From assembly GCF_038005985.1 (NCBI RefSeq), contig NZ_JBBOUI010000001.1, positions 1,570,001 through 1,634,000 of the forward strand: 64,000 nucleotides of DNA, given 5' to 3'. Shown here piece after piece: positions 1-8,275 of this stretch. The stretch is from Solibacillus sp. FSL R7-0682 (GTDB lineage: Bacteria > Bacillota > Bacilli > Bacillales_A > Planococcaceae). The position numbers and the translations under genes are program-made. Position 1 is the first letter of the stretch, and the number at the start of each line of letters is the position of its first letter. The notes under the pieces were generated by a model. That model had not been told where the DNA came from, did not search any database, and was given only the letters and a program-made list of their open reading frames with translations.

Positions 1-100
1 TCGAAACGTTGATATTAGTGGACTTACTATAAAAAAAAAAAAATCAAGCCCTTGTTTGAAAAAAATATATGTTGTAATCTTTTTTAAGTAAATAAATTGG

Positions 101-148
101 ACTCAACATATAGTTTAGTACAAAAGAATCAAACACAATATATAGTGT
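101..148. promoter_or_regulatory. Tandem NrdR boxes upstream of nrdJ
   Basis: Two 16-bp sites, ACTCAACATATAGTTT (101-116) and ACACAATATATAGTGT (133-148), lie 32 bp apart start to start, about three helical turns. That pairing and spacing is what is known for the ribonucleotide-reductase repressor NrdR. The second site sits in a longer perfect inverted repeat with 12-bp arms (125-136 and 145-156), so the RNA could also form a hairpin. A weak promoter candidate lies upstream (TTGTTT at 52-57, TAATCT at 75-80, 17-bp spacer). The nrdR gene is not in this window. Confidence 0.75.
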
Positions 149-209
149 TTGATTCTCATTTTTGTTGGGAAGTTTAACAATATTCAATCGTTCAAAGGGG
201 GCTTTTGTG

Positions 210-2777
210 ATGGCAAGTGTAGTAGAGCAAACCATCCCAGTCGATCAATTAAATCAAGATATTAAGGAATTTCCGCAAGTGCATCCAATTACACCGGATA
301 TGCACATTACCCATAAAGGGGTATCTCGTCTTGTAATGATCGACCGTTATTCTTTTAAGGACACGGAAAAGAAAACATTAAAAGCAGGTGATTTTGTTGT
401 ACTAACTGTAAAACAAGATCCGAAATTCCCTGCTCGTGGGTTAGGCATTGTACAATCAATCGACCACGAAAACAAAACCGCATCAATTTTAATAGAAGAA
501 GATTATCGTCATGTGCTAGAACCGGACGAGCAAGTAACGGGTATTATTGTCCGTTCACTTGATATTATCGAAAAACCATTAGAAATTTATTATGAGCAAA
601 TTGCTAAACGTAATGCAACAGGGCTAGCTTCAGTAGAAAAAACACCAGAGAAACGTCAAGAATGGTTTGAAAAATTTTACGAGCAACTTGTAAAATTAAA
701 TTTCATTCCAGCTGGTCGCGTAATTTACGGTGCTGGCTCTGAAACGGAAGTTACATTCTTTAACTGTTATGTTATGCCATTTGTGGCTGATTCTCGTGAG
801 GGCATTAGTGATCACCGTAAGCAAGTAATGGAAATTATGAGTCGCGGCGGTGGTGTTGGGACAAACGGTTCAACACTTCGACCACGTAATACGTTAGCGC
901 GCGGTGTAAATGGTAAATCATCAGGTTCTGTTAGCTGGTTAGATGATATTGCAAAGCTAACACATCTAGTTGAACAAGGTGGTTCAAGACGCGGTGCTCA
1001 AATGATTATGTTAGCGGATTGGCATCCAGATATCGTTGAATTCATCATTTCAAAAATGCAAAATCCACGTATTTTACGTTATTTAATCGAAAATACAACA
1101 GATGAATCAATTATCCGTTTAGCAAAAGAAAAATTAAAATTCAAGCCTTTAACACAGCAAGAAGATGCAATGTATCAAGGTATTGTAAACTATAAAAACA
1201 TCGAAGGCTTCGGTGGGTTTAACGAATCGATTATCCGTGATGCAGAAATGAAGCTTCGTGATGGTGGAACATATTCGGTGCATAACCCAGAGTTTTTAAC
1301 GGGCGCTAATATTTCAGTTACATTAACGAAAGAGTTTATGCATGCAGTTGAAACGGATAGTGACTTCCCATTACGCTTCCCAGATGTTGCAAACTACACA
1401 CCAGAGCAAATGAAGGATTACAACGAAAAATGGCATGAAGTAGGCGATGTTCGTGAATGGGAAAAGCTAGGCTATCCAGTACGTACATACCGCACAATTA
1501 AAGCAAAGGATCTTTGGAATTTAATTAATATTTGTGCGACTTATGCTGCGGAGCCAGGAATTTTCTTTATCGATAATGCAAACGATATGACAAATGCAAA
1601 AGCATATGGTCAACAGGTTGTAGCAACGAATCCGTGTGGTGAACAACCTCTTGCGCCATACTCAGTATGTAACTTAGCTGCAGTGAACTTAGCGCAGTTT
1701 GCAAATAAAGAAACAAAAACAGTTGATTTTGATGCGTTACGTAAAACTGTAAAAGTTGGCGTACGTATGCAAGACAACGTTATTGATGCAACACCTTACT
1801 TCTTAGAAGATAACAAAAAGCAAGCACTAGGCGAACGCCGTGTAGGTCTTGGCGTTATGGGACTTGCTGACTTACTAATTTATTGTGAAAAAGAATACGG
1901 TTCAGAAGAGGGCAATCAGCTTGTCGATGAAATCTTTAAAACAATTGCAATCGCTGCATATGAACAATCGATTGAATTAGCAACAGAGCGCGGAAGCTTC
2001 CCATTCTTAGAAGGTGAAACAGGCGAAGAAACAGCTCGTTTACGTGAAGCATTTATTAATACTGGCTTTATGAAAAAAATGCCAGAGCATATTCGAGAAG
2101 GGATTATCGCAAGTGGTATCCGTAACTCGCATTTATTAACAGTTGCTCCTACAGGAAGCACAGGTACAATGGTTGGCGTGGCAACAGGTCTAGAGCCATA
2201 CTTCAGCTTTACTTACTACCGTTCAGGTCGTTTAGGTAAATTTATTGAAGTAAAAGCAGAAATCGTAAAAGAGTACTTAGATGCAAATCCAGGTGTAGAT
2301 GAAAACAATTTACCAAGTTGGTTCAAATCGTCCATGGAACTATCTGCAGAAGCCCATGCGGATGTACAATGCATCATCCAAAACTGGATTGACTCATCAA
2401 TTTCTAAAACTGTAAATGCACCAAAAGGCTACGGTGTAGAACAAGTACAACAAGTGTACGAGCGTCTATACAAAGGCGGCGCTAAAGGTGGTACGGTATA
2501 TGTAGATGGCTCTCGTGATACACAAGTATTAACGTTAAAAGCAGAAGAATCTCATTCAGATGAGCAATTAGAATTTGAAGAATTAAAGCAAGCTGAAGAA
2601 CAAGTGAAGCGCCAAGTCGTATTAGTGGATACAATTAAGCCATTAACAGATACTGACGTAACAATTGGCTCTGAAGTTGGTAATACTTGCCCAGTTTGCC
2701 GTCAAGGTACGGTAGAGGAAATGGGCGGCTGTAACACATGTACAAACTGTGGTGCACAGCTTAAATGTGGTTTATAA
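210..2777 (+). CDS. nrdJ: Adenosylcobalamin-dependent (class II) ribonucleoside reductase
   Basis: Cytoplasmic enzyme that reduces ribonucleotides to deoxyribonucleotides using a cobalamin-generated thiyl radical, so it works with or without oxygen. The 855-residue protein carries the NPCGE motif with the probable thiyl cysteine at C476. C186 (FFNC) and C487 (SVCNL) fit the redox pair, by analogy with class I enzymes. The C-terminal tail has a CxxC...CxxC zinc-ribbon-like cluster ending LKCGL, typical of bacterial NrdJ and probably the re-reduction tail. The start is the ATG at 210, eight bases after AAAGGGGG; an in-frame upstream start at 162 lacks a ribosome-binding site. Tandem NrdR boxes precede it and a strong terminator follows, so it is a monocistronic unit. 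No cobalamin riboswitch was seen upstream. Confidence 0.96.
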   Translation: MASVVEQTIPVDQLNQDIKEFPQVHPITPDMHITHKGVSRLVMIDRYSFKDTEKKTLKAGDFVVLTVKQDPKFPARGLGIVQSIDHENKTASILIEEDYRHVLEPDEQVTGIIVRSLDIIEKPLEIYYEQIAKRNATGLASVEKTPEKRQEWFEKFYEQLVKLNFIPAGRVIYGAGSETEVTFFNCYVMPFVADSREGISDHRKQVMEIMSRGGGVGTNGSTLRPRNTLARGVNGKSSGSVSWLDDIAKLTHLVEQGGSRRGAQMIMLADWHPDIVEFIISKMQNPRILRYLIENTTDESIIRLAKEKLKFKPLTQQEDAMYQGIVNYKNIEGFGGFNESIIRDAEMKLRDGGTYSVHNPEFLTGANISVTLTKEFMHAVETDSDFPLRFPDVANYTPEQMKDYNEKWHEVGDVREWEKLGYPVRTYRTIKAKDLWNLINICATYAAEPGIFFIDNANDMTNAKAYGQQVVATNPCGEQPLAPYSVCNLAAVNLAQFANKETKTVDFDALRKTVKVGVRMQDNVIDATPYFLEDNKKQALGERRVGLGVMGLADLLIYCEKEYGSEEGNQLVDEIFKTIAIAAYEQSIELATERGSFPFLEGETGEETARLREAFINTGFMKKMPEHIREGIIASGIRNSHLLTVAPTGSTGTMVGVATGLEPYFSFTYYRSGRLGKFIEVKAEIVKEYLDANPGVDENNLPSWFKSSMELSAEAHADVQCIIQNWIDSSISKTVNAPKGYGVEQVQQVYERLYKGGAKGGTVYVDGSRDTQVLTLKAEESHSDEQLEFEELKQAEEQVKRQVVLVDTIKPLTDTDVTIGSEVGNTCPVCRQGTVEEMGGCNTCTNCGAQLKCGL

Positions 2778-2849
2778 GGTGTACGTTCAGAAAGTAAAAG
2801 TTACACTATGTTATTAAAAGTTTAAGAAAAAATCCTGTATTGTTTAAAT

Positions 2850-2899
2850 TGCACCTTCACTTGTTAGACATATCTAACAAGTGAAGGTGCAGTTTTTTT
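2850..2899 (+). terminator. Intrinsic terminator of nrdJ
   Basis: Perfect 19-bp arms (2850-2868 and 2873-2891) with a CATA loop, followed by a run of seven T. The arms contain CTTCACTTGTTAGA and its complement. Confidence 0.93.
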
Positions 2900-3675
2900 A
2901 ATTTACTTTTAAAGATAATTGTAGTGATATGGGTGTTGATCCGAGTAGCTCATATTATTTAGTGGATTTGGAAAGGGGAAAAGTTCTTCAAGATTCCTAT
3001 GATTAAAGTAATTTTTTTCATTTTTACACATCCTAAAGTAATTTTACACATTAGCTATTACTTCGGCATTTTAGTTACTATTTCCTTTGAACATTGATAG
3101 AGCGGTGTTTAGTAGCCTTAATTTAAATTTAGTCCCAAAAATCGTATTGTGCTTAGCCACCCTTATGCAACAATCTTGCGCAATTCATGAAGAGGAATTG
3201 TGCCATTTTCTGTAATAGGGATTTATCTCACCTTTGGCAGTATTTGTCCAATATTTATAATCCAACTTTTTATATCCAATACGAAATCCGCATTCATCTT
3301 TATAGAATACAACTTCATAAACATCCTTTTACTGTTTATCTAATAAACTCATTGAAAATTGAAGCATTTGATATTTATGGAACCATTTTGTGGAAAGATC
3401 GCGTGTGTGAAGATGGATAAGTAATTAGCCTAAACTTTCAAATGTTAAGAGTTTTGTAATGGAGGTTTTGAAAACTTTGTTGTTGTGGGTAAGGCACGAA
3501 TCTTTAATAAAGATTGCGTCATTTTTTATTAAAGGACCATATTGATGAATAAAAACCTTTTTGGGATGTTATCAAACAATCCTTCGGGAACGATTTATTA
3601 TAAAGGGGTTTAGAAATTTTTGTAGAAATAAATCGATATGCTATTTAGCAATACCAGAATGAGGTGGATTAATAG
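2900..3675. other. Gene-poor decayed stretch
   Basis: No credible intact gene. Short in-frame scraps look protein-like without starts or signals: one ends at 3004-3006 and reads SSYYLVDLERGKVL; another, starting at about 3545, reads MLSNNPSGTIYYKG. The longest frame, 3187-3420, has no ribosome-binding site and a composition unlike its neighbours, so it is not called. A weak 7-bp AATCTTT/AAAGATT hairpin followed by T-rich sequence lies near 3500-3530. Confidence 0.5.
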
Positions 3676-3768
3676 ATGACTAAAATAATTTATCCTAAAT
3701 TGAGTAAAAATGAACTTACTTTTGGAGTTATGGCTCCATCTAGTGGAGTAGAAGCCCATTGCGTCTAA
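3676..3768 (+). pseudogene. Remnant of LD-carboxypeptidase (S66/MccF-like) N-terminus
   Basis: Thirty codons from an ATG with a GAGGTGG site upstream read MTKIIYPKLSKNELTFGVMA and continue with PSSGVEAHCV before a stop. That matches the start of S66 peptidases, where a KYPKL...GD.IGV.APSSG segment leads into the first strand. The rest of the protein (roughly 270 more residues in an intact member) is absent downstream, so this is a 5' fragment of a lost peptidoglycan-recycling or microcin-immunity-type peptidase. The family call rests on a short segment. Confidence 0.6.
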
Positions 3769-3850
3769 AGAGAGATATTATATTTATGAAATTAATGCGA
3801 CATGGGATAAAGGAAAAATAACATACTTATTTGATGTTAATATGAAATGA
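3764..3850 (+). pseudogene. C-terminal scrap of an unknown protein
   Basis: In another frame, overlapping the end of the peptidase remnant, 28 codons read ...YYIYEINATWDKGKITYLF and end at a TGA. The segment resembles the C-terminal strand pair of a small secreted Bacillales protein, but no start or upstream part remains. It abuts a short GAAAT tandem run (about 3843-3859). Together these suggest a deletion junction near 3760. Confidence 0.3.
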
Positions 3851-3957
3851 AATGAAATGAGAGTGACCTACAATTAAAAACTTAAGGTCGATCTTCTTAA
3901 ACTAAAGGGGTCTTTAGTGAATGATAAAGGTTTTCTAATTATGCGAGGGGGGAGAAA

Positions 3958-4380
3958 ATGAGGGGAAATTTATTTGTGTTAACAGTATTTTTGTTATTTG
4001 TATTAGTTGGTTGTTCACAACAAGAAACATTAACAAAGGAAGCAGATAACAGTAACAATCATTTAGGGGGAGATGCTTCAGATTTAGATATACCTTCTAA
4101 GGAAAGTATTTTAAAAGTGGGTTATCCAAAAAATGAAAATGGGCAAACCTACGGACCTGATATTTCAGGCTTAAATCCTGGTGAACTTGGAGTACCTGAT
4201 TTAATATTGGCACAAGGTGAGAACGGTATAATAGGGTATGCAAAAAAAGTAGAATTGGAAGGACCGAAGCCAAAAACCCCTGAAGAAGCACTTAAACTAA
4301 ATAATCTTCCTCCAAGAGCAGTTCCTTTGTATGCTGTTGATGGAGAGACTATTATTGGTGAGTTTTGGATAGGTAAATAG
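3958..4380 (+). CDS. Small secreted lipoprotein of unknown function
   Basis: 140 residues. A hydrophobic signal peptide (about residues 4-18) ends in the lipobox LVGC, so the mature protein should be lipid-anchored at C19 on the outer face of the membrane. The mature part has an Asn/Asp-rich linker and then a compact domain with YPKNENGQTYGPD, PDLILAQGENGIIGY and PKTPEEAL. I recall this domain from Bacillaceae hypothetical proteins, where it is described only loosely, so no function is claimed. The start follows GAGGGGGG with good spacing. It is the only intact gene in a decayed region. A short hairpin with six T (4460-4483) probably terminates it. Confidence 0.82.
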   Translation: MRGNLFVLTVFLLFVLVGCSQQETLTKEADNSNNHLGGDASDLDIPSKESILKVGYPKNENGQTYGPDISGLNPGELGVPDLILAQGENGIIGYAKKVELEGPKPKTPEEALKLNNLPPRAVPLYAVDGETIIGEFWIGK

Positions 4381-4459
4381 ATGATGTTCTATTATTGAAT
4401 AATTTATGATAAAGAGCATCTGTAATTCAACTAACGTGCTACTATTCTTGAAGATCATT

Positions 4460-4483
4460 GAGTTGCATATGCAGCTCTTTTTT
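4460..4483 (+). terminator. Probable terminator after the lipoprotein gene
   Basis: GAGTTGC (4460-4466), ATAT loop, GCAGCTC (4471-4477), then TTTTTT; one G-U pair. Confidence 0.55.
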
Positions 4484-4515
4484 CTTACTAAACTAAATTA
4501 TCAGGTTAGTTTAAG

Positions 4516-4763
4516 AAGAATAAGAAAAAGGGAGCAACAATTCATGAGGTTGCGTATTGTCCAGATAAACCAAAGGCTTGATGTAAATGTAAAAAACCAA
4601 ATAGCAAAATGATTTTAGATTTAGGAGAAAAATACAATATCTTGAGAAATCATATATGGTTGGAGATACTGATACGGATATGCAGGTAGGTAAAAAAGCA
4701 GGTACAAGAACCGTTTTTATTGGTAAGAGTGATCCATTAGCAGATGAAGTGTTCCCAAATTAA
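4516..4763 (+). pseudogene. Broken HAD-type phosphatase (histidinol-/heptose-bisphosphatase-like)
   Basis: The reading starts without an N-terminus (KKKGATIHEVAYCPDKPKA), meets an in-frame TGA, and continues C-K-C-K-K-P-N-S-K-M with LGEKYNI. It then shifts by one base between about 4640 and 4653 and resumes YMVGDTDTDMQVGKKAG before stopping at 4761-4763. The YCP.KP...C.C.KP loop and MVGD.D.D motif are hallmarks of HisB-N/GmhB-type HAD phosphatases. The nucleophile-bearing N-terminus (DxDGT) is missing. With one nonsense codon, one frameshift and a 5' truncation this is a dead gene. Confidence 0.78.
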
Positions 4764-4868
4764 ATAGAGGCAAAGCAATGGATTATTTTGATATTGAAAA
4801 TGAAAAGAATTAACTCACAGTGGAAACAGGTAGGATCATATTTTTTAAAATGTAATTAAATATAAAGA

Positions 4869-4970
4869 AGCTGGGACAGAAGTGAAAATTTCTCTATTTA
4901 CGGTAAAGTGCAGTACAAAAAAACATCATTTTTCTCACTCGAGAAAAATGATGTTTTTGTATTGTCCCAG
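4869..4970. repeat. Nested inverted-repeat element, possible bidirectional terminator
   Basis: Outer arms CTGGGACA (4871-4878) and TGTCCCAG (4963-4970) enclose a perfect 18-bp inner hairpin (4919-4936 and 4941-4958) with the loop ACTC. TTTACGGTAAA (4897-4907) is also partly complementary to a TTGCCGTAAA segment just outside the right arm (about 4981-4990). The inner stem is A-rich on the left and T-rich on the right, so it could terminate transcription both ways. The nested design looks like a dispersed intergenic repeat, but only one copy is in this window. Confidence 0.55.
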
Positions 4971-5203
4971 ACTCTTTAATTTGCCGTAAAATGCTATTAA
5001 TCTTTTTAAAACAACAACATGTATCTAATGATGGCTAACCGTATCATCAGTAGATCTCCGAATAAATTCTAAGTATGTTAAATAGCAAAATTAATATATT
5101 AAAATTCCTAAGGGGAGGCATTTTTTTATATTTTCATGTCGAGTGTATTTTGCATTTTATAACCTAGAGAAGTTACTATTTAAGTGTCACTGAGCAGAAT
5201 AAA

Positions 5204-5635
5204 CTATTTTGAACTGTTAATTTGTTGTAGTAACTTTTTTTGAATATTAATGTACTGAAGTAATTCTTCCTCGGTAAGAATACCATAGACTGATTCATAG
5301 TATTGTTGACCAAGACTTTCTGCTTCACGTAATATATTCATCCCACATTCAGTAATATGAAGATACATCTTTCTTCGATCGTGTACATCTGTTGCTTGTT
5401 CAATATAGCTAGCAGTAATTAACTTATTAATAATGGTAGAAATGCTGCTTTTTGAGTAGCCTAATTTTTTTGCTAACTCAACGGGCTGACATTTACCGAG
5501 TTTGCGAATTTCACTAAGTACAATAATTAGTGAAATCCCAATCGGTTGCTTAAATCCTTCCGTGTATCGAATAATACTCGCATTATTTACTTGCTCTACC
5601 ATATTAATTAATTCATAAAATTTTGGTTTATCCAT
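5204..5635 (-). CDS. MarR-family transcriptional regulator
   Basis: 143-residue DNA-binding repressor-type protein. The winged helix-turn-helix (about residues 45-100) contains CQPVELAKKLGYSKSSISTI as recognition region and a wing with DVHDRRKMYLHIT, matching the MarR D.RDRR...LT signature. N- and C-terminal helices would form the dimer interface. The start follows AAAGGAG at good spacing. It lies 18 bp downstream of the SDR gene on the same strand, so the two are probably co-transcribed and autoregulated through the palindrome at 6445-6464. The ligand is unknown. Confidence 0.9.
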   Translation of the reverse strand: MDKPKFYELINMVEQVNNASIIRYTEGFKQPIGISLIIVLSEIRKLGKCQPVELAKKLGYSKSSISTIINKLITASYIEQATDVHDRRKMYLHITECGMNILREAESLGQQYYESVYGILTEEELLQYINIQKKLLQQINSSK

Positions 5636-5653
5636 CGCTTTGTCTCCTTTAGA

Positions 5654-6406
5654 CTAGCGCAATTGAATCGAACCACCATCAACCATAAATGTTTGTCCTG
5701 TAATGTATCGTGCGTCATCAGAAGCTAAGAATACTGCCACTCGACCGATATCTTCTTCGGGTTCGCCCCAACGGCCTAATGGAATTGATGTCAGGCTAGC
5801 TTCATACATTTCTGGGAATGCTTCAGCCCATTTTTCAACAGCAGGACTTTTGGCAATCGGGCTAATTAAATTCACATTGATGTTAAATTTACCCCATTCA
5901 TTTGCTGCAACACGTGAAATTGCACGAATTGCTTCTTTTGCAGCAGCGTAGGCTGTTTGTGTTGGTTGACCATTTAATCCGGCACCAGACGCAAAATTAA
6001 TGACTGAACCTTGAGTTTCCTTAAGGTAAGGAAGGGCAGCTTTCATTAAATAAAAGGTTGGGTAAAAACCTGTACCAAATGAAAGATCAAAATCTTCTTG
6101 TGTAATTTCTTCAAATGGTTTTTGTTTCGATGCATGCGCATTATTTACTAATACGTCTAATTTACCATACTTTTTAACAACGGATTCAATGATGTTTGGT
6201 AAATTTTCTACATCAAATAAATTGCCAACTAAAAACGTTGACTTTGGTGAAAATTGCTGAACTTTTGCTTCTACAATTTTCCCCGCTTCTTCATTAACAT
6301 CTACTAATGCTAAAATAGCACCTTCTTTGGCCATAGCTAGAGCCATACCAGTAGCAATACCACCAGCACCTCCAGTAATAATGACAACTTTATCTTTTAA
6401 ACGCAT
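5654..6406 (-). CDS. SDR-family NAD(P)-dependent oxidoreductase
   Basis: Classical short-chain dehydrogenase/reductase of 250 residues. The Rossmann cofactor motif TGGAGGIATG is at the N-terminus. DVNE after the second strand suggests NAD(H) preference, NNAH follows strand 4, and the catalytic set is Ser in INFASG, Tyr and Lys in YAAAKEA. The C-terminus has the usual ITGQ.FMVDGG. The substrate cannot be read from sequence. The start is taken as the ATG at 6406, about 11 bases after AAAGGAG; a GTG four codons upstream overlaps that site and is unlikely. Its promoter region carries TATAAT (minus strand, 6433-6438) next to a perfect 20-bp palindrome, and a marR gene follows. Confidence 0.9.
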   Translation of the reverse strand: MRLKDKVVIITGGAGGIATGMALAMAKEGAILALVDVNEEAGKIVEAKVQQFSPKSTFLVGNLFDVENLPNIIESVVKKYGKLDVLVNNAHASKQKPFEEITQEDFDLSFGTGFYPTFYLMKAALPYLKETQGSVINFASGAGLNGQPTQTAYAAAKEAIRAISRVAANEWGKFNINVNLISPIAKSPAVEKWAEAFPEMYEASLTSIPLGRWGEPEEDIGRVAVFLASDDARYITGQTFMVDGGSIQLR

Positions 6407-6444
6407 AAAATTAGTCACTCCTTTCGAAAAGCATTATAGCACAG

Positions 6445-6464
6445 ATAGTTCACTAGTGAACTAT
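6445..6464. promoter_or_regulatory. Palindromic operator of the SDR-marR operon
   Basis: ATAGTTCACTAGTGAACTAT is a perfect 20-bp palindrome. It lies immediately upstream of a minus-strand TATAAT (6433-6438) and covers the expected -35 position, so bound repressor would block RNA polymerase. Size and symmetry fit MarR-family sites, and the nearest regulator is the co-directional MarR protein. Assignment to that protein is inference. Confidence 0.72.
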
Positions 6465-6684
6465 AAAGATTATTCTGAAAAATTAGGTGGTTTTTTACTA
6501 ATGATGGTCGCATTTTGTTGAAGGATAGATTGAATAAGGCTTTAGCGTTGGAAGATTAGGTATTATTCCTTAAAACTTAAGACTAATTACTGATATTTTT
6601 TTGCTTTACATTGCTTTATCATTGAAAGGCAGTATAAAAACTATCAAGTATATCCTGCAAATATATGAATGATAGGTGAACAAC

Positions 6685-7626
6685 ATGAATTATCAAGTAT
6701 TATTATATTACCATTACACAACGATTGAAGATCCAGCAGCATTTTCTGTGGAGCATTTAGCGTTTTGTAAGGAAATCGGCTTAAAGGGTCGTATATTAGT
6801 CGCAAATGAAGGCATTAACGGGACTGTTTCGGGAACAATCGAGCAAACAGAAGCTTATATGCAAAAAATGAAGGCAGATCCATTATTTGATGGCATCGTA
6901 TTTAAAATTGATGTAGTAGACAACCATGCGTTTAAAAAAATGCACGTTCGTCCACGTCCAGAACTAGTGAACTTAGGTTTAGAGGAAGACGTAAATCCGC
7001 ATGAATTAACGGGCCGTTATTTAACGCCAGAGCAATTTATGAACGAAATGCAAGATGAGAACACCGTTATTTTAGATGTGCGTAACACATATGAGTATGA
7101 TGTCGGTCACTTCCGCGGGGCAATTCGCCCAGAAGTACAAAATTTCCGTGATACCCCACAATGGGTACGTGAAAACCGCGAGTTATTTGAAGGTAAAAAC
7201 GTATTAACATATTGTACAGGGGGAATTCGTTGTGAAAAATTCTCAGGTTGGATGAAGCGTGAAGGGTTTGGCGATGTTGGGCAATTACACGGTGGTGTCG
7301 CAACATATAGTAAAGACCCGTCGACAAAAGGGCAATTATGGGACGGCCAAATGTATGTATTTGATGAGCGTTTAACAGTGCCAATTAACCAGGTGGAGCA
7401 TGTTGTAGTTGGGCGCGATCATTTTGATGGCACACCATGTGAACGCTATATTAACTGTGCAAACCCAGAATGTAACAAGCAAGTTTTAGCGTCTGAGGAA
7501 AATGAAGCGAAGCATTTAGGTGGCTGTACGATTGAATGTACGAAGCATGAGCGTAACCGCTTTATCGTACGTAAAGGTTTAACAGAAGAACAAGTTGCAG
7601 AGGCAATCGCTCAATTAGAAGCATAA
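6685..7626 (+). CDS. trhO: tRNA uridine(34) hydroxylase TrhO (YbfQ-type rhodanese-domain protein)
   Basis: 313 residues. The family hydroxylates U34 of certain tRNAs, the first step to 5-methoxyuridine-type wobble modifications, in an oxygen-dependent reaction. The N-terminal UPF0176 domain reads [10 protein letters not shown]...[14 protein letters not shown] central rhodanese domain (about residues 115-220) has the active-site loop CTGGIRCE with the catalytic cysteine in YCTGG. The C-terminal region has paired cysteines ([12 protein letters not shown] and [10 protein letters not shown]) that look metal-binding. The start is the ATG at 6685 behind AGGTGA; a GTG nine bases upstream is part of that site. 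Monogenic, with a shared terminator to the convergent VOC gene. Confidence 0.93.
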   Translation: MNYQVLLYYHYTTIEDPAAFSVEHLAFCKEIGLKGRILVANEGINGTVSGTIEQTEAYMQKMKADPLFDGIVFKIDVVDNHAFKKMHVRPRPELVNLGLEEDVNPHELTGRYLTPEQFMNEMQDENTVILDVRNTYEYDVGHFRGAIRPEVQNFRDTPQWVRENRELFEGKNVLTYCTGGIRCEKFSGWMKREGFGDVGQLHGGVATYSKDPSTKGQLWDGQMYVFDERLTVPINQVEHVVVGRDHFDGTPCERYINCANPECNKQVLASEENEAKHLGGCTIECTKHERNRFIVRKGLTEEQVAEAIAQLEA

Positions 7627-7680
7627 TAAAAATTTGACGTCTACCTTATTTAAAGGATGTACAAAATTAAATAAATAGAG

Positions 7681-7720
7681 AAAGGTAAGCTATTACATAC
7701 AGTAATTCGCTTACCTTTTT
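7681..7720. terminator. Bidirectional terminator between trhO and the VOC gene
   Basis: AAAGGTAAGC (7681-7690) pairs with GCTTACCTTT (7709-7718), with an inner ATTAC/GTAAT helix. T-run on the right, A-run on the left. Confidence 0.8.
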
Positions 7721-7735
7721 TTATGTTATTCTCTC

Positions 7736-8095
7736 TTATTTACCTACTAAAACAAAGACATTTCCATCAGGTGCTTGCATGACGGCTACATGACCACCTA
7801 AATGATTTGGGAATGGAGTTTGAATCCATTGAACTTCATTGTTCGCTTTTAAAGTTTCGTAAGTTTTTTGAACGTCTTCACAAACAATCTCAATTTCTTC
7901 AAAATTTAATTTTGGATTATTCTTTAACACTAATTCTGAATTACCCTCAGGGAATTTCATACCAATTAGTTTCCATTGTCCTTCTGCGTCTTGAAAGGTT
8001 TCCCAACTTTTTGTTAAACCGAGTGATTCATAAAACTTTACCGACTTTTCAATGTCCTCCGTATAAATAGCAATACATTCAATTTTCTTCCACAT
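7736..8095 (-). CDS. VOC-superfamily (glyoxalase/bleomycin-resistance fold) protein
   Basis: 119 residues with the vicinal-oxygen-chelate layout: CIAIYTEDIEKSVKFYESLG as the first betaalphabetabetabeta half, and HLGGHVAVMQAPDGNVFVLV as the second half with the usual D..GN.F.L ending. Such proteins dimerise and act as metal-dependent lyases, dioxygenases or drug-binding proteins; the substrate cannot be told here. The start follows AAAGGAGG. It stands alone between two terminated units. Confidence 0.85.
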   Translation of the reverse strand: MWKKIECIAIYTEDIEKSVKFYESLGLTKSWETFQDAEGQWKLIGMKFPEGNSELVLKNNPKLNFEEIEIVCEDVQKTYETLKANNEVQWIQTPFPNHLGGHVAVMQAPDGNVFVLVGK

Positions 8096-8275
8096 GACTC
8101 TATTTCCTCCTTTATAGAACGTATGTTCCTTATGATAGAATAAACCAAATTTAACTAAAAGTATAGGGGTATAACCAGGTGATCAATTTTTTTCGGAAGG
8201 TAGTTATTTAATTTATCAGGGGATCTGTAATCATCATGTATAATAAGGGAAAATGTTATAAAAGGGGTACGTTAC

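Noticed and set aside
1-209. Possible cobalamin riboswitch before the B12-dependent nrdJ
   Set aside because: The region is too short and lacks the conserved B12-box; NrdR boxes explain the symmetry.
3187-3420. 77-codon frame in the decayed region
   Set aside because: No ribosome-binding site and a composition unlike the neighbouring genes; it lies among remnants of other genes.
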